Source: Pedobacter miscanthi
GTDB lineage: Bacteria > Bacteroidota > Bacteroidia > Sphingobacteriales > Sphingobacteriaceae
Direction: 5' to 3'
Assembly: GCF_003315595.1 (NCBI RefSeq)
Contig: NZ_QNQU01000017.1
Span: 1 to 64,000 of the forward strand
DNA: 64,000 nucleotides
In this document: positions 1-9,800 of the stretch, piece by piece
How the letters are laid out: each line of letters begins with the position of its first letter
How positions within the stretch are numbered: position 1 is the stretch's first letter
The notes under the pieces: model-generated
Databases searched by the model: none
The model's input: only the letters and a program-made list of their open reading frames with translations
What the model was told of the DNA's origin: nothing
Made by a program: the position numbers and the translations under genes

Positions 1-21
1 GAGTAGGTCGGTGCCAAATCT
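1..21 (+). rRNA. rrf: 5S rRNA, 3' end (partial)
   Basis: The window opens inside the conserved 3' end of a bacterial 5S rRNA (gagtaggtcggtgcc). The rest of the gene lies before the window. The same 3' sequence recurs at 150-178 in a longer 5S-like stretch, and both copies are followed by the same terminator. This indicates that the window begins at the end of an rrn operon on the plus strand. The exact 3' end is approximate. Confidence 0.8.
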
Positions 22-27
22 TAAAAG

Positions 28-60
28 AAACCCTTCAGCAGTAATGTTGAAGGGTTTTCT
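28..60 (+). terminator. rrn operon intrinsic terminator, copy 1
   Basis: A hairpin with arms aaacccttca and tgaagggttt, closed by a loop of about ten bases, is followed by a short T-rich run (ttttctt). It lies immediately after the 5S 3' end and is repeated almost identically at 186-218. Confidence 0.8.
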
Positions 61-99
61 TGGTTTATGGGGGGGTACATAATGTTTATTTGCTGTCTT

Positions 100-178
100 T
101 AACAGGAAATTAAGCGCCACCAGGGCCGATGGTACTGTCCCGAACCTTCGGGATGGGAGAGTAGGTCGGTGCCAAATC
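100..178 (+). pseudogene. 5'-truncated second copy of the 5S rRNA 3' half
   Basis: From about position 100 the sequence resembles the second half of a Bacteroidota 5S rRNA: an ..aacag-gaa-ttaagc.. block, then gccgatggtactg, a ccgaaccttcgg hairpin, and ggtcggtgcc at the end. A recognisable 5' half that could pair with the 3' end is missing in 60-100. It is therefore most likely a partial duplication of the 5S gene rather than a working tandem copy. A strongly diverged functional 5S is the alternative. Confidence 0.65.
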
Positions 179-185
179 TTAAAAG

Positions 186-218
186 AAACCCTTCAGCAGA
201 AATGTTGAAGGGTTTTCT
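186..218 (+). terminator. rrn terminator, copy 2
   Basis: This is nearly identical to the hairpin at 28-60, with one loop base changed. The duplication that produced the second 5S fragment therefore included the terminator. Confidence 0.75.
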
Positions 219-257
219 TCGTTTACAGCAATTTGATTCATTTCAGTATCTTTTTAG

Positions 258-291
258 CATGATAGACCCTGAAATAAATTCAGGGTGACGG
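258..291. repeat. Short interspersed palindrome (ccctgaa..ttcaggg type)
   Basis: This is a single copy of the element gatagaccctgaa-N-ttcagggtgacg, seen again near 17410, 21690, 21785, 21880, 22080 and 30785. The arms cctgaa/ttcagg form a short hairpin. The rest of 220-670 holds A+T-rich sequence and a run of degenerate 'ttccatcttccatcat' motifs near 340 and 548-590 that recalls the element between kdpA and kdpB. I see no gene there. Confidence 0.7.
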
Positions 292-671
292 GTAGCTTGT
301 TTTTATTTGTTCCCGCAGATTACGGTGATCGCCGCAGAGACCATTCCATCTTCCATCATACCTCTATCCCAGGTTAAATAGCCCTGATGGAAGCGGTCCC
401 GATTTTTCATCGGGAAAGCGTACAGCAGGACAGAACCCAACCTATAAGCACAGCAACTGCGCTCCAAATAATATTAAGGCTTTACGTGCTAAGCCAACTT
501 ATCAAAGGATAATAATATTAGTCCCCACACGAAGCGTTGATAGCCGCAGAAACTTTCCATCTCCCATCATCCATTTTCCATCTTACCTCACTTAACCCTC
601 CTGTTAAAAAATGTAAAATCTTTCATGCTCAAGTTAATAAAACCGTATTATTGTAGTATTACGTACATAAT

Positions 672-2444
672 ATGATGATGAACGCTAACCTGAAGAAATT
701 AACTTTTCTTGCTTTTATTTTGTGCTTAAACTTTACTGTTTTCGGGCAGAGTAAGAATGTACAGCTCCCTGCCAATTGGTTTAATTTAGATCTACTCGAA
801 AACGGATATTTTGGTATCAGTACCGAAAAGGCATATCGCGAGCTGTTAAAAGATAAAAAGCCTAAGCAAAATGTTATTGTAGCCGTAATTGATGGTGGCG
901 TGGATATCAATCATCCTGATCTGAAGCGTGTTTTATGGACGAATAAAAAGGAAATCCCGGGTAATGGTATAGATGACGATGGTAATGGTTACATCGACGA
1001 TATCCATGGCTGGAATTTTATCGGTTCAAAAAAAGGTAACCTTGAATTTGATAATTTGGAATTGGTAAGGTTATTAAGGATTTATACGCCGAAATATCAA
1101 TCTACAACCAATTTAACACCTCTCGACAGCACTCAGAAAGAAGAATTCAGGTTGTACAAAAAAATGGTGGGCGATTTCGGCAAGAAATATGAAGATGCCA
1201 GCAATACTTTTTCTGTGCTTATTGCCATAAACAAAGTCCTTGATTCTGTAGCGAAAATCAATAAAAAGGAAATCCCAACTTTAGCAGATATCGACAGTTA
1301 CAAGCCCGATGATGAGACTGAAGAACAGGTAAAAACGATTATCAGAAAAGGCTCGAAAGAAGATGGCTCTTTTGAAAAGTTTTATAAAAATATTAAAGAA
1401 GGTTATAAGCAATATGATGCCATGTTGAAATATAACCTGAATCCTAAATACGATGTGCGTGCAGAGTTGGTTGGCGATGATTACAGCAATTCTTACCAGA
1501 AAGATTATGGTAACAACGATGTAAAAGGACCCGATGCTTTCCACGGTACCCATGTATCAGGCATTATTGGTGCCGATCGTACCAATACGGAAGGTGTTTT
1601 GGGGGTGGGCAATAATGTAAGTATTATGGCCATAAGGGTTGTACCTACCGGCGATGAACGTGATAAAGATGTGGCCAACGGTATCCGTTATGCAGTAGAT
1701 AACGGAGCAAGGGTAATTAACATGAGTTTTGGCAAAAGTTATAAATGGGATAAAAAAGCAGTAGACTCGGCAGTGAAATATGCCGAAAGTAAGGGCGTAT
1801 TATTGGTACATGCTGCCGGAAACGATAACCAAAACAATGATTTGGAAGAAAATTATCCGAATAAGTTTTACGATAGTAAAGAAGCCGAAGCTTATAAGGA
1901 AGCAAATAAAAAACCTGCCAAGCCTGATTTTACTCCTCCGCGACCAATGGCACAAAACAATGGAATGGGCATGCGGCCTCCTTTTGAAAGATCGGCATTA
2001 TTAAAACCTGTTGTGGCAGATTCGGCTAAATTCAACCTGCCACACGCCTCCAACTGGATCGAGGTTGGCGCAAGTGCTTATAAGGATGATGATAACCTGA
2101 AGGCCGATTTTTCTAATTATGGCAAGTATAGTGTTGATGTTTTCGCACCGGGATTTCTGATCAAATCTACAGTGCCTGATAACAAATATGAAGAAGCGGA
2201 TGGAACAAGTATGGCCTCGCCAGTTGTAGCTGGCTTAGCGGCTTTAATTTTAAGTTATTATCCCGAATTAAAACCTGCTCAGGTAAGGGAAATTATTATG
2301 AAATCGGTATCTAAAGTGGCCCACAAAGTGAAATATAAAAACGAAAGAGGCGAAAACGTACGGGTGCTTTTTAGCGAAATATGTGTGAGCGGTGGTATTG
2401 TTAACACCTACAATGCACTCAAATTAGCAGCAAGTTATAAATAG
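672..2444 (+). CDS. Secreted S8 family (subtilisin-like) serine protease
   Basis: This 590-residue protein starts with a hydrophobic signal peptide (about residues 8-25, ending near VFGQ), so it is exported. The subtilase catalytic triad is visible: Asp74 in VAVIDGGVD, His294 in FHGTHVSG and Ser513 in DGTSMASP. The roughly 220 residues between Asp and His are much longer than in classical subtilisins and contain a charged, helical-looking insertion (about 110-270). A second insertion rich in Pro, Lys and Met lies near 415-450. No C-terminal sorting domain is seen, so the protein is probably periplasmic or outer-membrane associated. It is likely monocistronic. ATG is tripled at the start, so the exact initiation codon is uncertain by one or two residues. 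Confidence 0.93.
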   Translation: MMMNANLKKLTFLAFILCLNFTVFGQSKNVQLPANWFNLDLLENGYFGISTEKAYRELLKDKKPKQNVIVAVIDGGVDINHPDLKRVLWTNKKEIPGNGIDDDGNGYIDDIHGWNFIGSKKGNLEFDNLELVRLLRIYTPKYQSTTNLTPLDSTQKEEFRLYKKMVGDFGKKYEDASNTFSVLIAINKVLDSVAKINKKEIPTLADIDSYKPDDETEEQVKTIIRKGSKEDGSFEKFYKNIKEGYKQYDAMLKYNLNPKYDVRAELVGDDYSNSYQKDYGNNDVKGPDAFHGTHVSGIIGADRTNTEGVLGVGNNVSIMAIRVVPTGDERDKDVANGIRYAVDNGARVINMSFGKSYKWDKKAVDSAVKYAESKGVLLVHAAGNDNQNNDLEENYPNKFYDSKEAEAYKEANKKPAKPDFTPPRPMAQNNGMGMRPPFERSALLKPVVADSAKFNLPHASNWIEVGASAYKDDDNLKADFSNYGKYSVDVFAPGFLIKSTVPDNKYEEADGTSMASPVVAGLAALILSYYPELKPAQVREIIMKSVSKVAHKVKYKNERGENVRVLFSEICVSGGIVNTYNALKLAASYK

Positions 2445-2462
2445 TTTGAAGTTTGCAATTTT

Positions 2463-3251
2463 CTAGTTCGCAGTTTCAGGTATTGATCTGATAAACTCCT
2501 GAAAGGTACCAAATGGATAGTTTTTCGCTTTCATCCATGAAATAAGCGACTCCATGCGTGCGATCATTTTTGCTCCGGTATTTTTTCTCACATAACCCGG
2601 GAAACCAAAGCGTTCAAAATCATTAAGATCGGTAAACTCCCAGGGGTGGAAGTAAATATTTAAATACTTATCCTTTTTATAGGTCCAGCTGGCTAAGGTT
2701 TTGTAAATGCTTAATGGTAAATTATGGAACGACAGCCAGAATAAGGGAAATCTGACTAACGGACTTACCGAAGCGGGGATTTGGAGTACATTATCCTTAA
2801 CAAAATGCGTTCTGGAGATGTTAAAATTATTATAACGGCCTGGTAAATAAGTTGGATTGATCGAAGTATTATAGGCATAACCCGCTTTTTCAATTTCCTT
2901 TTCATCTACGGGCATCATCCGCGCCATGCGGTAACCCGTAATTTCTTTGCCCGAAAGTTCTTCCAGTTTAAGTTTCGATTGAAGCAGGTGCTCCGGTTTA
3001 AAATCAGAATGATAATAACCGTGCGAAGCCAGTTCGTGGCCTGTTTCGGTAATACGCTTAATCAGGTCAGGGATATTTTCGGCAAAAGTTACCGTACAAA
3101 AAAATGTGGCTTTTACCTTGTATTTATCCAGGATATCCAGAATAGCAATGGTTCCTGCCCTCGAAATGGCAATCTGATCTTCAAAAGAAATATCTTTTCC
3201 ATATTCGAAAGGCATATCGAACTCTTCGATATCAAAACTTAACAGTACCAT
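2463..3251 (-). CDS. Polysaccharide deacetylase family protein (NodB-type)
   Basis: This 262-residue cytoplasmic protein has a NodB homology domain: the opening SFDIEEF block (Asp7 as the motif-1 Asp) and the SHGYYH block with His77 and His81 as probable metal ligands. The C-terminal part with FHPWEF resembles the DUF3473 type of deacetylase found in exopolysaccharide gene sets. It is the last gene of a minus-strand operon. Its ATG directly follows the TAA of the upstream glycosyltransferase, which implies translational coupling. It probably removes N-acetyl groups from a lipid-linked or nascent glycan made with the two upstream transferases. The substrate is unknown. Confidence 0.88.
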   Translation of the reverse strand: MVLLSFDIEEFDMPFEYGKDISFEDQIAISRAGTIAILDILDKYKVKATFFCTVTFAENIPDLIKRITETGHELASHGYYHSDFKPEHLLQSKLKLEELSGKEITGYRMARMMPVDEKEIEKAGYAYNTSINPTYLPGRYNNFNISRTHFVKDNVLQIPASVSPLVRFPLFWLSFHNLPLSIYKTLASWTYKKDKYLNIYFHPWEFTDLNDFERFGFPGYVRKNTGAKMIARMESLISWMKAKNYPFGTFQEFIRSIPETAN

Positions 3252-4184
3252 TTATTTTTGCTGGATATTAGTTGAACGGATAATATAATTTGGACGGTTT
3301 TTAGACTGCATAAACATTTTACCTACATAAATGCCAATAATGCCCAGAATAATGAGCTGTAAGCCTCCAAAAAAGACAATGGTCATAATTACCGATGCCC
3401 AGCCAGAAACCTCTACATGGTTTACAAAAGCGTAAATGATGTATGGAATGTAAAGTACAGAGGCAAATGAAAGAATAAAACCAAGGTAAACTGCAGAATA
3501 TAGTGGTTTAATGCTGAAGGAAGTAACACCATGCAGCGCTAACCTGAACATTTTTTTAAGGGTATATTTACTTTGACCAGAAAAACGTGCTGCCGGATTA
3601 TACCTGATGGCAAACTGTTTAAAGCCCAGCCATTTTACCAAACCGCGTAAAAAAGGTTCGTTTTCATGGAAATTCCTGAAAACACTCACTACTTTTTGAT
3701 CCAATAAGCGGAAATCGGCTGCTCCCGGCTCTAAATCGATATCAGATAACCAGTTTAAGGTTTTATAAAAGAGATTGGACGAACTTCTTTTGCCTTTCGA
3801 TAAACTTTTATCTTCTTCGCGTATGGTGTAAACCACCTCAAACCCATCCTGCCATTTCTCCAGCATCTGAGGGATCAATTCTGGCGGGTGCTGCATATCG
3901 CAATCCATAGAAATTACACAATCTCCAAAAGCATGGTCCATACCTGCCTTTACCGCCAATTGATGTCCGAAATTTTTAGAAAACTCCAGGAAAAAAATAT
4001 TTTCAGCGGTTGCCGCATAATCCTTAATCGTCTGGAGGGTATGATCGGCACTCCCGTCATCTACCAATATAATTTCGTAGCGGTAATCGATCTTAGCAAA
4101 AACGTTTTTAATACTTTCGGCAATAACGAAAATATTATCGGCTTCATTGTAGGCAGGGATTACTATAGAAACTAACTTATTCAT
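3252..4184 (-). CDS. Family 2 glycosyltransferase, DPM1/GtrB-like membrane type
   Basis: This 310-residue protein has a GT2 fold. VSIVIPAYNEADN lies at the N-terminus, VDDGSADHT near 41-49, and a DCD metal-binding motif is at 94-96 in SMDCDMQHPPEL. Two C-terminal transmembrane segments (about 230-255 and 265-290) are typical of GtrB/DPM1-like enzymes, which charge a polyprenyl phosphate with a sugar at the inner face of the cytoplasmic membrane. Its start overlaps the stop of the upstream GT87 gene by one base (TAATG) and its stop abuts the deacetylase start, so the three genes form one operon. It probably supplies a polyprenyl-phosphate sugar to the GT87 protein. Confidence 0.92.
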   Translation of the reverse strand: MNKLVSIVIPAYNEADNIFVIAESIKNVFAKIDYRYEIILVDDGSADHTLQTIKDYAATAENIFFLEFSKNFGHQLAVKAGMDHAFGDCVISMDCDMQHPPELIPQMLEKWQDGFEVVYTIREEDKSLSKGKRSSSNLFYKTLNWLSDIDLEPGAADFRLLDQKVVSVFRNFHENEPFLRGLVKWLGFKQFAIRYNPAARFSGQSKYTLKKMFRLALHGVTSFSIKPLYSAVYLGFILSFASVLYIPYIIYAFVNHVEVSGWASVIMTIVFFGGLQLIILGIIGIYVGKMFMQSKNRPNYIIRSTNIQQK

Positions 4185-5365
4185 TAATCGGCAATCAGGT
4201 ACGATTCAAAATCTTCTTTCATCATCTGGTATATTATGGTGAGCCAAATGATTACGCAAGGTAGGGCTTTAAGCGAATATAGACGAATAAATTCTTTAAC
4301 CGGCCTTGGGAAAATATCGGTTGGCGATAGGCTGGTGAGTATAAAAGCAAAAATAAATAAAGCAATTATCCAGGCTTTCTTCGGGTTTTGCTGTACCATA
4401 AACCAAATGGCCACACCTGCAAACGCAATAATATAAGTTGGCGATTCTGACCCGCTGCTGAAAATTACGGTGAAAATTAATGTTGATGCCAGCAACATCA
4501 GCCTGAAACCTAAATGTTTATACTGCTTAATACGGGTATAGGGTAATCCGAATAGGATTAATCCACCCAATAAAAACGGCATGTTTGGGATGTTTACATT
4601 TCCTGTGGCTCTTCTCACCATGCCCATTAAAGAAATATCCTGAAAAGAAGTTAATGAGGCATTCAGGTCATTTTTATGCGCAAGAGAATGGTACCAGTCG
4701 CTGTAAGATTGAATAACAAACTCTGGCGATGAAATTACCATCGGCAAGGCAAATAACAGCCCAAATGCAATGATGCAGCCTAAAATAAATTTGAGTTTAT
4801 TCTTGGTAAAAAAGAAAAAAGCAAGTCCGACTATACCGTATAGTTTTACCAGTGTGCCAAAAGCGATAAAAAATGCCGATTGTACCTCTTTCTTTTTGAC
4901 CAGGTAAGAGAAACTGAGCAGGATAATACCGGTTAGTGCAATATTGAATTGAAAACTGAATAATGCGGTTAATGTTTCATGCGCACAAATCCAGGCAATA
5001 AGGGTGCGTTTGTTAAGCGAAATGGGTAAACTATAAATGCCCCACAATAAAATACATACGTTGGCAATATTCCATAAAATACAGCCTAAACCATCGGGTA
5101 AAAGGGCAAATGGTGCAATAGAAACCGAAAATACAGGTCCATAATGGTTGCTATCCCGATATTCAGCATAATTATTATATAAATTCTGAAGATCTGTAGT
5201 ATGTAGGTATACATATTTAAAGATCAGGTAATTGTTGTACGAATGATGATGGTACTGTTTAAAACCCGCAACAATGGCCAGAATAAGGTAAATGGCAATC
5301 ACACATTCCTTTTTTAAAAGAAATGATGATAGTTTGCTCAGATTAGCGTTTTTTGAATTATTCAT
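4184..5365 (-). CDS. GT87-like polyprenyl-dependent glycosyltransferase (DUF2029), polytopic membrane protein
   Basis: This 393-residue, very hydrophobic protein has about nine to eleven transmembrane segments. It has an N-terminal periplasmic loop carrying YRDSNHYGPVF, the short Asp-containing loop typical of GT-C enzymes. The overall pattern fits the GT87/DUF2029 family, which transfers mannose or a related sugar from a polyprenyl-phosphate donor on the outer face of the membrane. It is the first gene of the minus-strand operon with the GT2 enzyme and the deacetylase. Family assignment is from composition and topology. The sugar and acceptor cannot be read from the sequence. Confidence 0.8.
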   Translation of the reverse strand: MNNSKNANLSKLSSFLLKKECVIAIYLILAIVAGFKQYHHHSYNNYLIFKYVYLHTTDLQNLYNNYAEYRDSNHYGPVFSVSIAPFALLPDGLGCILWNIANVCILLWGIYSLPISLNKRTLIAWICAHETLTALFSFQFNIALTGIILLSFSYLVKKKEVQSAFFIAFGTLVKLYGIVGLAFFFFTKNKLKFILGCIIAFGLLFALPMVISSPEFVIQSYSDWYHSLAHKNDLNASLTSFQDISLMGMVRRATGNVNIPNMPFLLGGLILFGLPYTRIKQYKHLGFRLMLLASTLIFTVIFSSGSESPTYIIAFAGVAIWFMVQQNPKKAWIIALFIFAFILTSLSPTDIFPRPVKEFIRLYSLKALPCVIIWLTIIYQMMKEDFESYLIAD

Positions 5366-5437
5366 TAATGATTTAGTGCCGCTAATATAACCATTTTAAC
5401 AGTTTTGCGCTGACCGAAGTTTATTGATAAAGCATCA

Positions 5438-6724
5438 TTAAAATTTTTGTCCGGTCTTTAAATCAGAAAGCTTAAAGTTTTTAAATGAGCCTATTCCAGC
5501 GAAAATTACTTTAAAGCCCATCAATTTTCCTATCGGGCTATGGTATTTTGTTTTAAAAATTTCCTTGTCATCTATTAACAAAACTACCTTTTGGTTTTCT
5601 ACCCGTAATTTAACCTGTCCTCCATTGGTAAGGTCGTGACCAAACTCTCTTAAATCATCTTTTGCACCCATTTTTTGTACTTCCGAAAATTTATAAGAGC
5701 TCCAAACTGTACATTCGGGTTTGATGATGCTGAGAAAATGTTTGTCGTGTTCGCCATAAACAACCAGGTCTACCTGCGAGCAGCGTACCCCCGGCCGTTC
5801 GGCCGAAGTGGTAATGTATGCACTGAATTCAAAATTATCTGCACTGATTTCTGTTGGCCTCACATTGGCAAATGAGACGAAAAATGTTTTGCTGGTATCA
5901 ACACCCGCATCCAGTACTTCCCTGCTTGTAACATGGTAATCGTACGCTGCAGAAATCTTTTTGAGTATCGGATATACCCTTGTCGAATCATTTTGCATGG
6001 TAGAAATAATATCCCAGCCTTTGCTCTGCAGGTATACATAGGCGGTATCTATAACAGCATTTTTATGATACAAAAGGGGAAAATATCTGCCCGGGGTTTC
6101 GTAATAATGGTTTGCAATGCTATCGCTGAAATTAGATCGTTTCAGGCTGCCATCGGCAAAATCGATTATAAAATTACTGAGCTTATCAGAAAGTTTTCCT
6201 TTAATGCCGAGTTTAAAAATGGCAGAATGCGGACTTTTCCCTTCAGGATTTAAACAGAGCAGTTTAACATTTCGGACTTCACCATTGCTCAGAACATAAT
6301 AAATGCCGGTAACGGTAAGGATGGTGAAAAATGTTAATATGAAATAAAAAGTATTGTTACTTTTTGTTTTTACCGGTGCTGCTGTTAAAAATGTGTCTGG
6401 AGTTGTTTCTTTTTCCGTTACCGGATGTAAAAGTTCAAATTCATACCAATCGCGAAAGCCGATAAACTGTGCAAGGGCATCTCGTGTAGCTTTTTGCGGG
6501 TAATAACGTGTAGGCTTTTTAAGCTTCCCAAAAATACGTTTCAGTGTATTTTCACTTAAATGAACTTTCGTTTGCCGATGTAATAAAGCACTTAATTTAA
6601 TGTAATCGCTGTTCTTCCATTCCGAAATGCTTTTTTCGCCAACCTGAAGAGCTACTTTTTTGCAACAGATATCCAGCTGTTTAAAAAAAACAGAATTTTC
6701 GGCATGTACAAACTCATTGTTCAT
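5438..6724 (-). CDS. Predicted membrane-anchored regulator: HTH-like N-terminus, one TM, periplasmic sensor region
   Basis: This 428-residue protein has an unusual architecture. Residues 1-100 look cytoplasmic and helical, with LSENTLKRIFGK (56-67) and ALAQFIGFRDWYEF (84-97), a pattern seen in a Bacteroidota family of putative helix-turn-helix proteins. A single transmembrane segment lies near 125-146. The periplasmic part has a PKD-like stretch (about 160-240, IIDFADGS) and a C-terminal region (about 255-425) resembling the jelly-roll seen in LamG or 3-keto-disaccharide-hydrolase-like domains. It is divergent from the susC/susD genes 176 bp away, so it may sense a saccharide and control them. 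That role is inferred from layout and no experiment is known to me. Confidence 0.6.
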   Translation of the reverse strand: MNNEFVHAENSVFFKQLDICCKKVALQVGEKSISEWKNSDYIKLSALLHRQTKVHLSENTLKRIFGKLKKPTRYYPQKATRDALAQFIGFRDWYEFELLHPVTEKETTPDTFLTAAPVKTKSNNTFYFILTFFTILTVTGIYYVLSNGEVRNVKLLCLNPEGKSPHSAIFKLGIKGKLSDKLSNFIIDFADGSLKRSNFSDSIANHYYETPGRYFPLLYHKNAVIDTAYVYLQSKGWDIISTMQNDSTRVYPILKKISAAYDYHVTSREVLDAGVDTSKTFFVSFANVRPTEISADNFEFSAYITTSAERPGVRCSQVDLVVYGEHDKHFLSIIKPECTVWSSYKFSEVQKMGAKDDLREFGHDLTNGGQVKLRVENQKVVLLIDDKEIFKTKYHSPIGKLMGFKVIFAGIGSFKNFKLSDLKTGQKF

Positions 6725-6899
6725 TTGGTTTAAGTGGATGATTATTAGTTTGTTGGCTTGTCAATAATATTGGTAAACATTTGTATAAATGGTTATTGTT
6801 TTTGGACCTATATCATTACCTAAGTTTATAAAAGCAAATGACGACAAAAGGTTCTTTCGCTGCAAAACAAACTATTTTTTATAAAACTAACCAAATTTA

Positions 6900-9800
6900 A
6901 TGAAAAAAAAACTACTCCTAATGGTGTTCTTTTTGTGCAGTTATTACGCACTAAAGGCACAAACCAGACCGGTTACCGGGAAGGTGATTGATGCAGGTAC
7001 CAAAGAAAGTCTTATTGGTGTTACCATTAGCATACCGGGTACAAAAACAGGCACCACAACTGATACAAACGGGCAGTTCAGTTTAAATGTCCCTGCAGGC
7101 ACAGATAAGCTTTTTGTGAGTTATGTTGGTTATCAGGAACAAACTGTGGCCATAACAGGAGCTAATCTTACCATCAGTCTGACTGCCAATACCAAAAACC
7201 TCAATGATGTTGTGGTGGTGGGATATGGCACGCAGAAAAAGAAAGATTTAACAGGTTCTATTACCAGTATTGGTGCCAAAGATGTAGGCGGCAGGCAAAC
7301 TTTACAGATCTCCGAAGCCCTGCAGGGAAGTATACCTGGTTTATCTTCTACCCGGACAAGTGGCGCGCCCGGTAGCAGTTCTACCATATTAATCAGGGGG
7401 ATTACCACAATTGGTACCAATAGTCCGCTGGTTATTATCGACGGCGTTCCCGGCAATATCGATAACATTAATCCCAATGATGTAGAAAACATTACTGTAT
7501 TAAAAGATGCCGCTTCTGCAGCCATTTATGGTTCGCGTGGTGCTGCAGGAGTAATTTTGGTTACTACAAAAAGGGGATTGAGCGGTCAAAGCACCTTTGA
7601 GTATAACTACGAATATGGTGCACAAAAGGCAACAGCGCTGCCTAAATATGTTGGGGTAACAGATTATATGCGTTATATAAACGAACAGGTTACCAACGAT
7701 GGCGGAAGCAGCGGGCCATATCCACAGGCAACCATTGATAGTTACCTGGCCAATAATGCGTCGGATCCTGATAAATTTCCGAATACCGATTGGCAAAATT
7801 CCATTTTAACAAACAATACTGCTCCACGCCAGCGCCATGGATTGGTTTTTACCACAGGTACCGATAAAATTAAATCCAAGGCATCATTTGATTACAGCAA
7901 TGCAGGGGCTTTTTATGATAACCGGAATTTTAACAGGTACCTGTTCAGGATAAACAACGATTTTAAAATAAGCGAAAAATTAAACGCCAACCTGGATGTT
8001 AATTTTAGCCGGACGACCAATAACGCGAATGCGGGAGAATTAAATGGTTATAATCCAATTTACGAATCGCGCATCATGCCGCCCATTTATGATGATGTTT
8101 ATAATAACGGTGATCTCGCTTTCGGTAAAGATGGCAGAAATCCTGTAGCACAGCTTAAAAAAGGGGGCTTTCAGAAAAATGTTGCCAACCAGTTGGGCGG
8201 AAGAATGGCTTTAAATTACAAGCCAATTTCCGGCTTAACCTTAACGGCACTGATTGCACCAACTTTCGATTTTAACAAAGGCAAGAATTTTTCAGAACAA
8301 ATAAAATTCAATAATCCTGACGGCACAGTAAGTACAGTGGTGAACCAGGCCCGGACTATTTTAACAGAAGGGCGGACAGAAAATTTTACCATAAACGGGC
8401 AGTTCCTGGCAAATTATACTAAAACCATAGCCAATGATCATAATATCGATTTATTGGCTGGTTATGAAGAAAATTATCGGAATACCGAAAGTTTAGGGGC
8501 TTCAAGGTCAGGATTTTCTTTAACTGATTTTCCTTATCTTAATACCGGAAGTACGGAGTTGAGGGATAACAATGGCAGTGCAAACGAATCGGGTCTGCAC
8601 TCTTTTTTCGGTCGTTTGCAGTATAATTATAAAAATAAATATTATCTGCAGGGTAATATTCGTTCTGATCAGTCGTCGCGTTTTGCTTCTCAGTTCCGTA
8701 CTGCCGTTTATCCTTCCGTTTCAGGAGGTTGGGCAATAAGCGAAGAGAATTTTATGAAGGACGTCAAATGGTTATCCTTCTTAAAAATTAGGGGCGGATG
8801 GGGCCAGGCAGGTAACGAACGTTTACTGGATCGAAATAACAACCCGGCATATTATCCTTATCAGGCTACTTTAGATTTTACCAGCGCTTTATTCTATCAG
8901 AATGGAGTTGTTGTACCCTTAAGCGGTGCCGGTCAACAGGTTTATGCCGTGGATAACATTACGTGGGAAACCAGTCAGACTACAGATTTTGGTTTGGATG
9001 CCGCTTTCTTTAATAATCGCCTTAGCTTATCTGCATCATATTACAAAAAGAAAACTTTCGATATCTTATTACCTCTGGATATTCCCCTTTACATTGGTTA
9101 TGATAAACCAAACCAAAATGCCGGAACGCTGGATGTTAAAGGTTTCGAACTGGAAATAAACTGGAAGGATAAGATTGGCGAAATCAATTACAGCATTGGT
9201 GCAAATTTATCCGATGCCAAATCAAAAATCGGCGATTTAAAAGGTACACAGTTTTTGGGCGATCAGATTATCAGAACCGGAAGTGAGTACAACGAGTGGT
9301 TTGGTTATAAATATAACGGCATTTTTCAGAATGCAGCAGAAGTTGCAGCCGGTCCGGTTGCCAACGCTAATACCAAACCTGGCGATTTTAGGTATATGGA
9401 TACCAATAATGATGGCAAAATAACACCGGATGATAGGGTATTATTGGGTGGTGCTTTACCAAGATACCAATACGGCGGGAATATCAGGGCTGATTACAGA
9501 GGCTTCGATTTTAATTTGGTTTTTCAGGGCATAGGCAAAAAATTAAGCCGTTTAAATAGCGAAGCAATAAGGCCTTTTGCCGAAGCTTTCGGAAATGTGC
9601 CACAGGATATTGTCGGCAAATTTTGGAGCTTAAACAATACGCCCGAGCAAAACCAGGCTGCCTTTTATCCAAGGCTCTCCAGTACGTCGAGTGGTAATAA
9701 CTATGCCTTATCAGATCACTACCTGATTAGTGGTTCCTATTTCAGGTTGAAGAATATCACCCTGGGCTATAGTTTAAAAGAAGAATGGGTTAAAAAGATC

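Noticed and set aside
646-653. TATTATTG as a -7 element of the protease gene.
   Set aside because: It has one mismatch to TAnnTTTG and no matching -33 element at the expected distance.
6801-6828. Promoter (TTTG .. TAAGTTTA) before the susC gene.
   Set aside because: The spacing is only 16 bp and the last base does not match TAnnTTTG, so it is too weak to list.
7133-7525. 130-codon minus-strand ORF inside the susC gene.
   Set aside because: It is the antisense shadow of a strong coding frame, with no recognisable motif.
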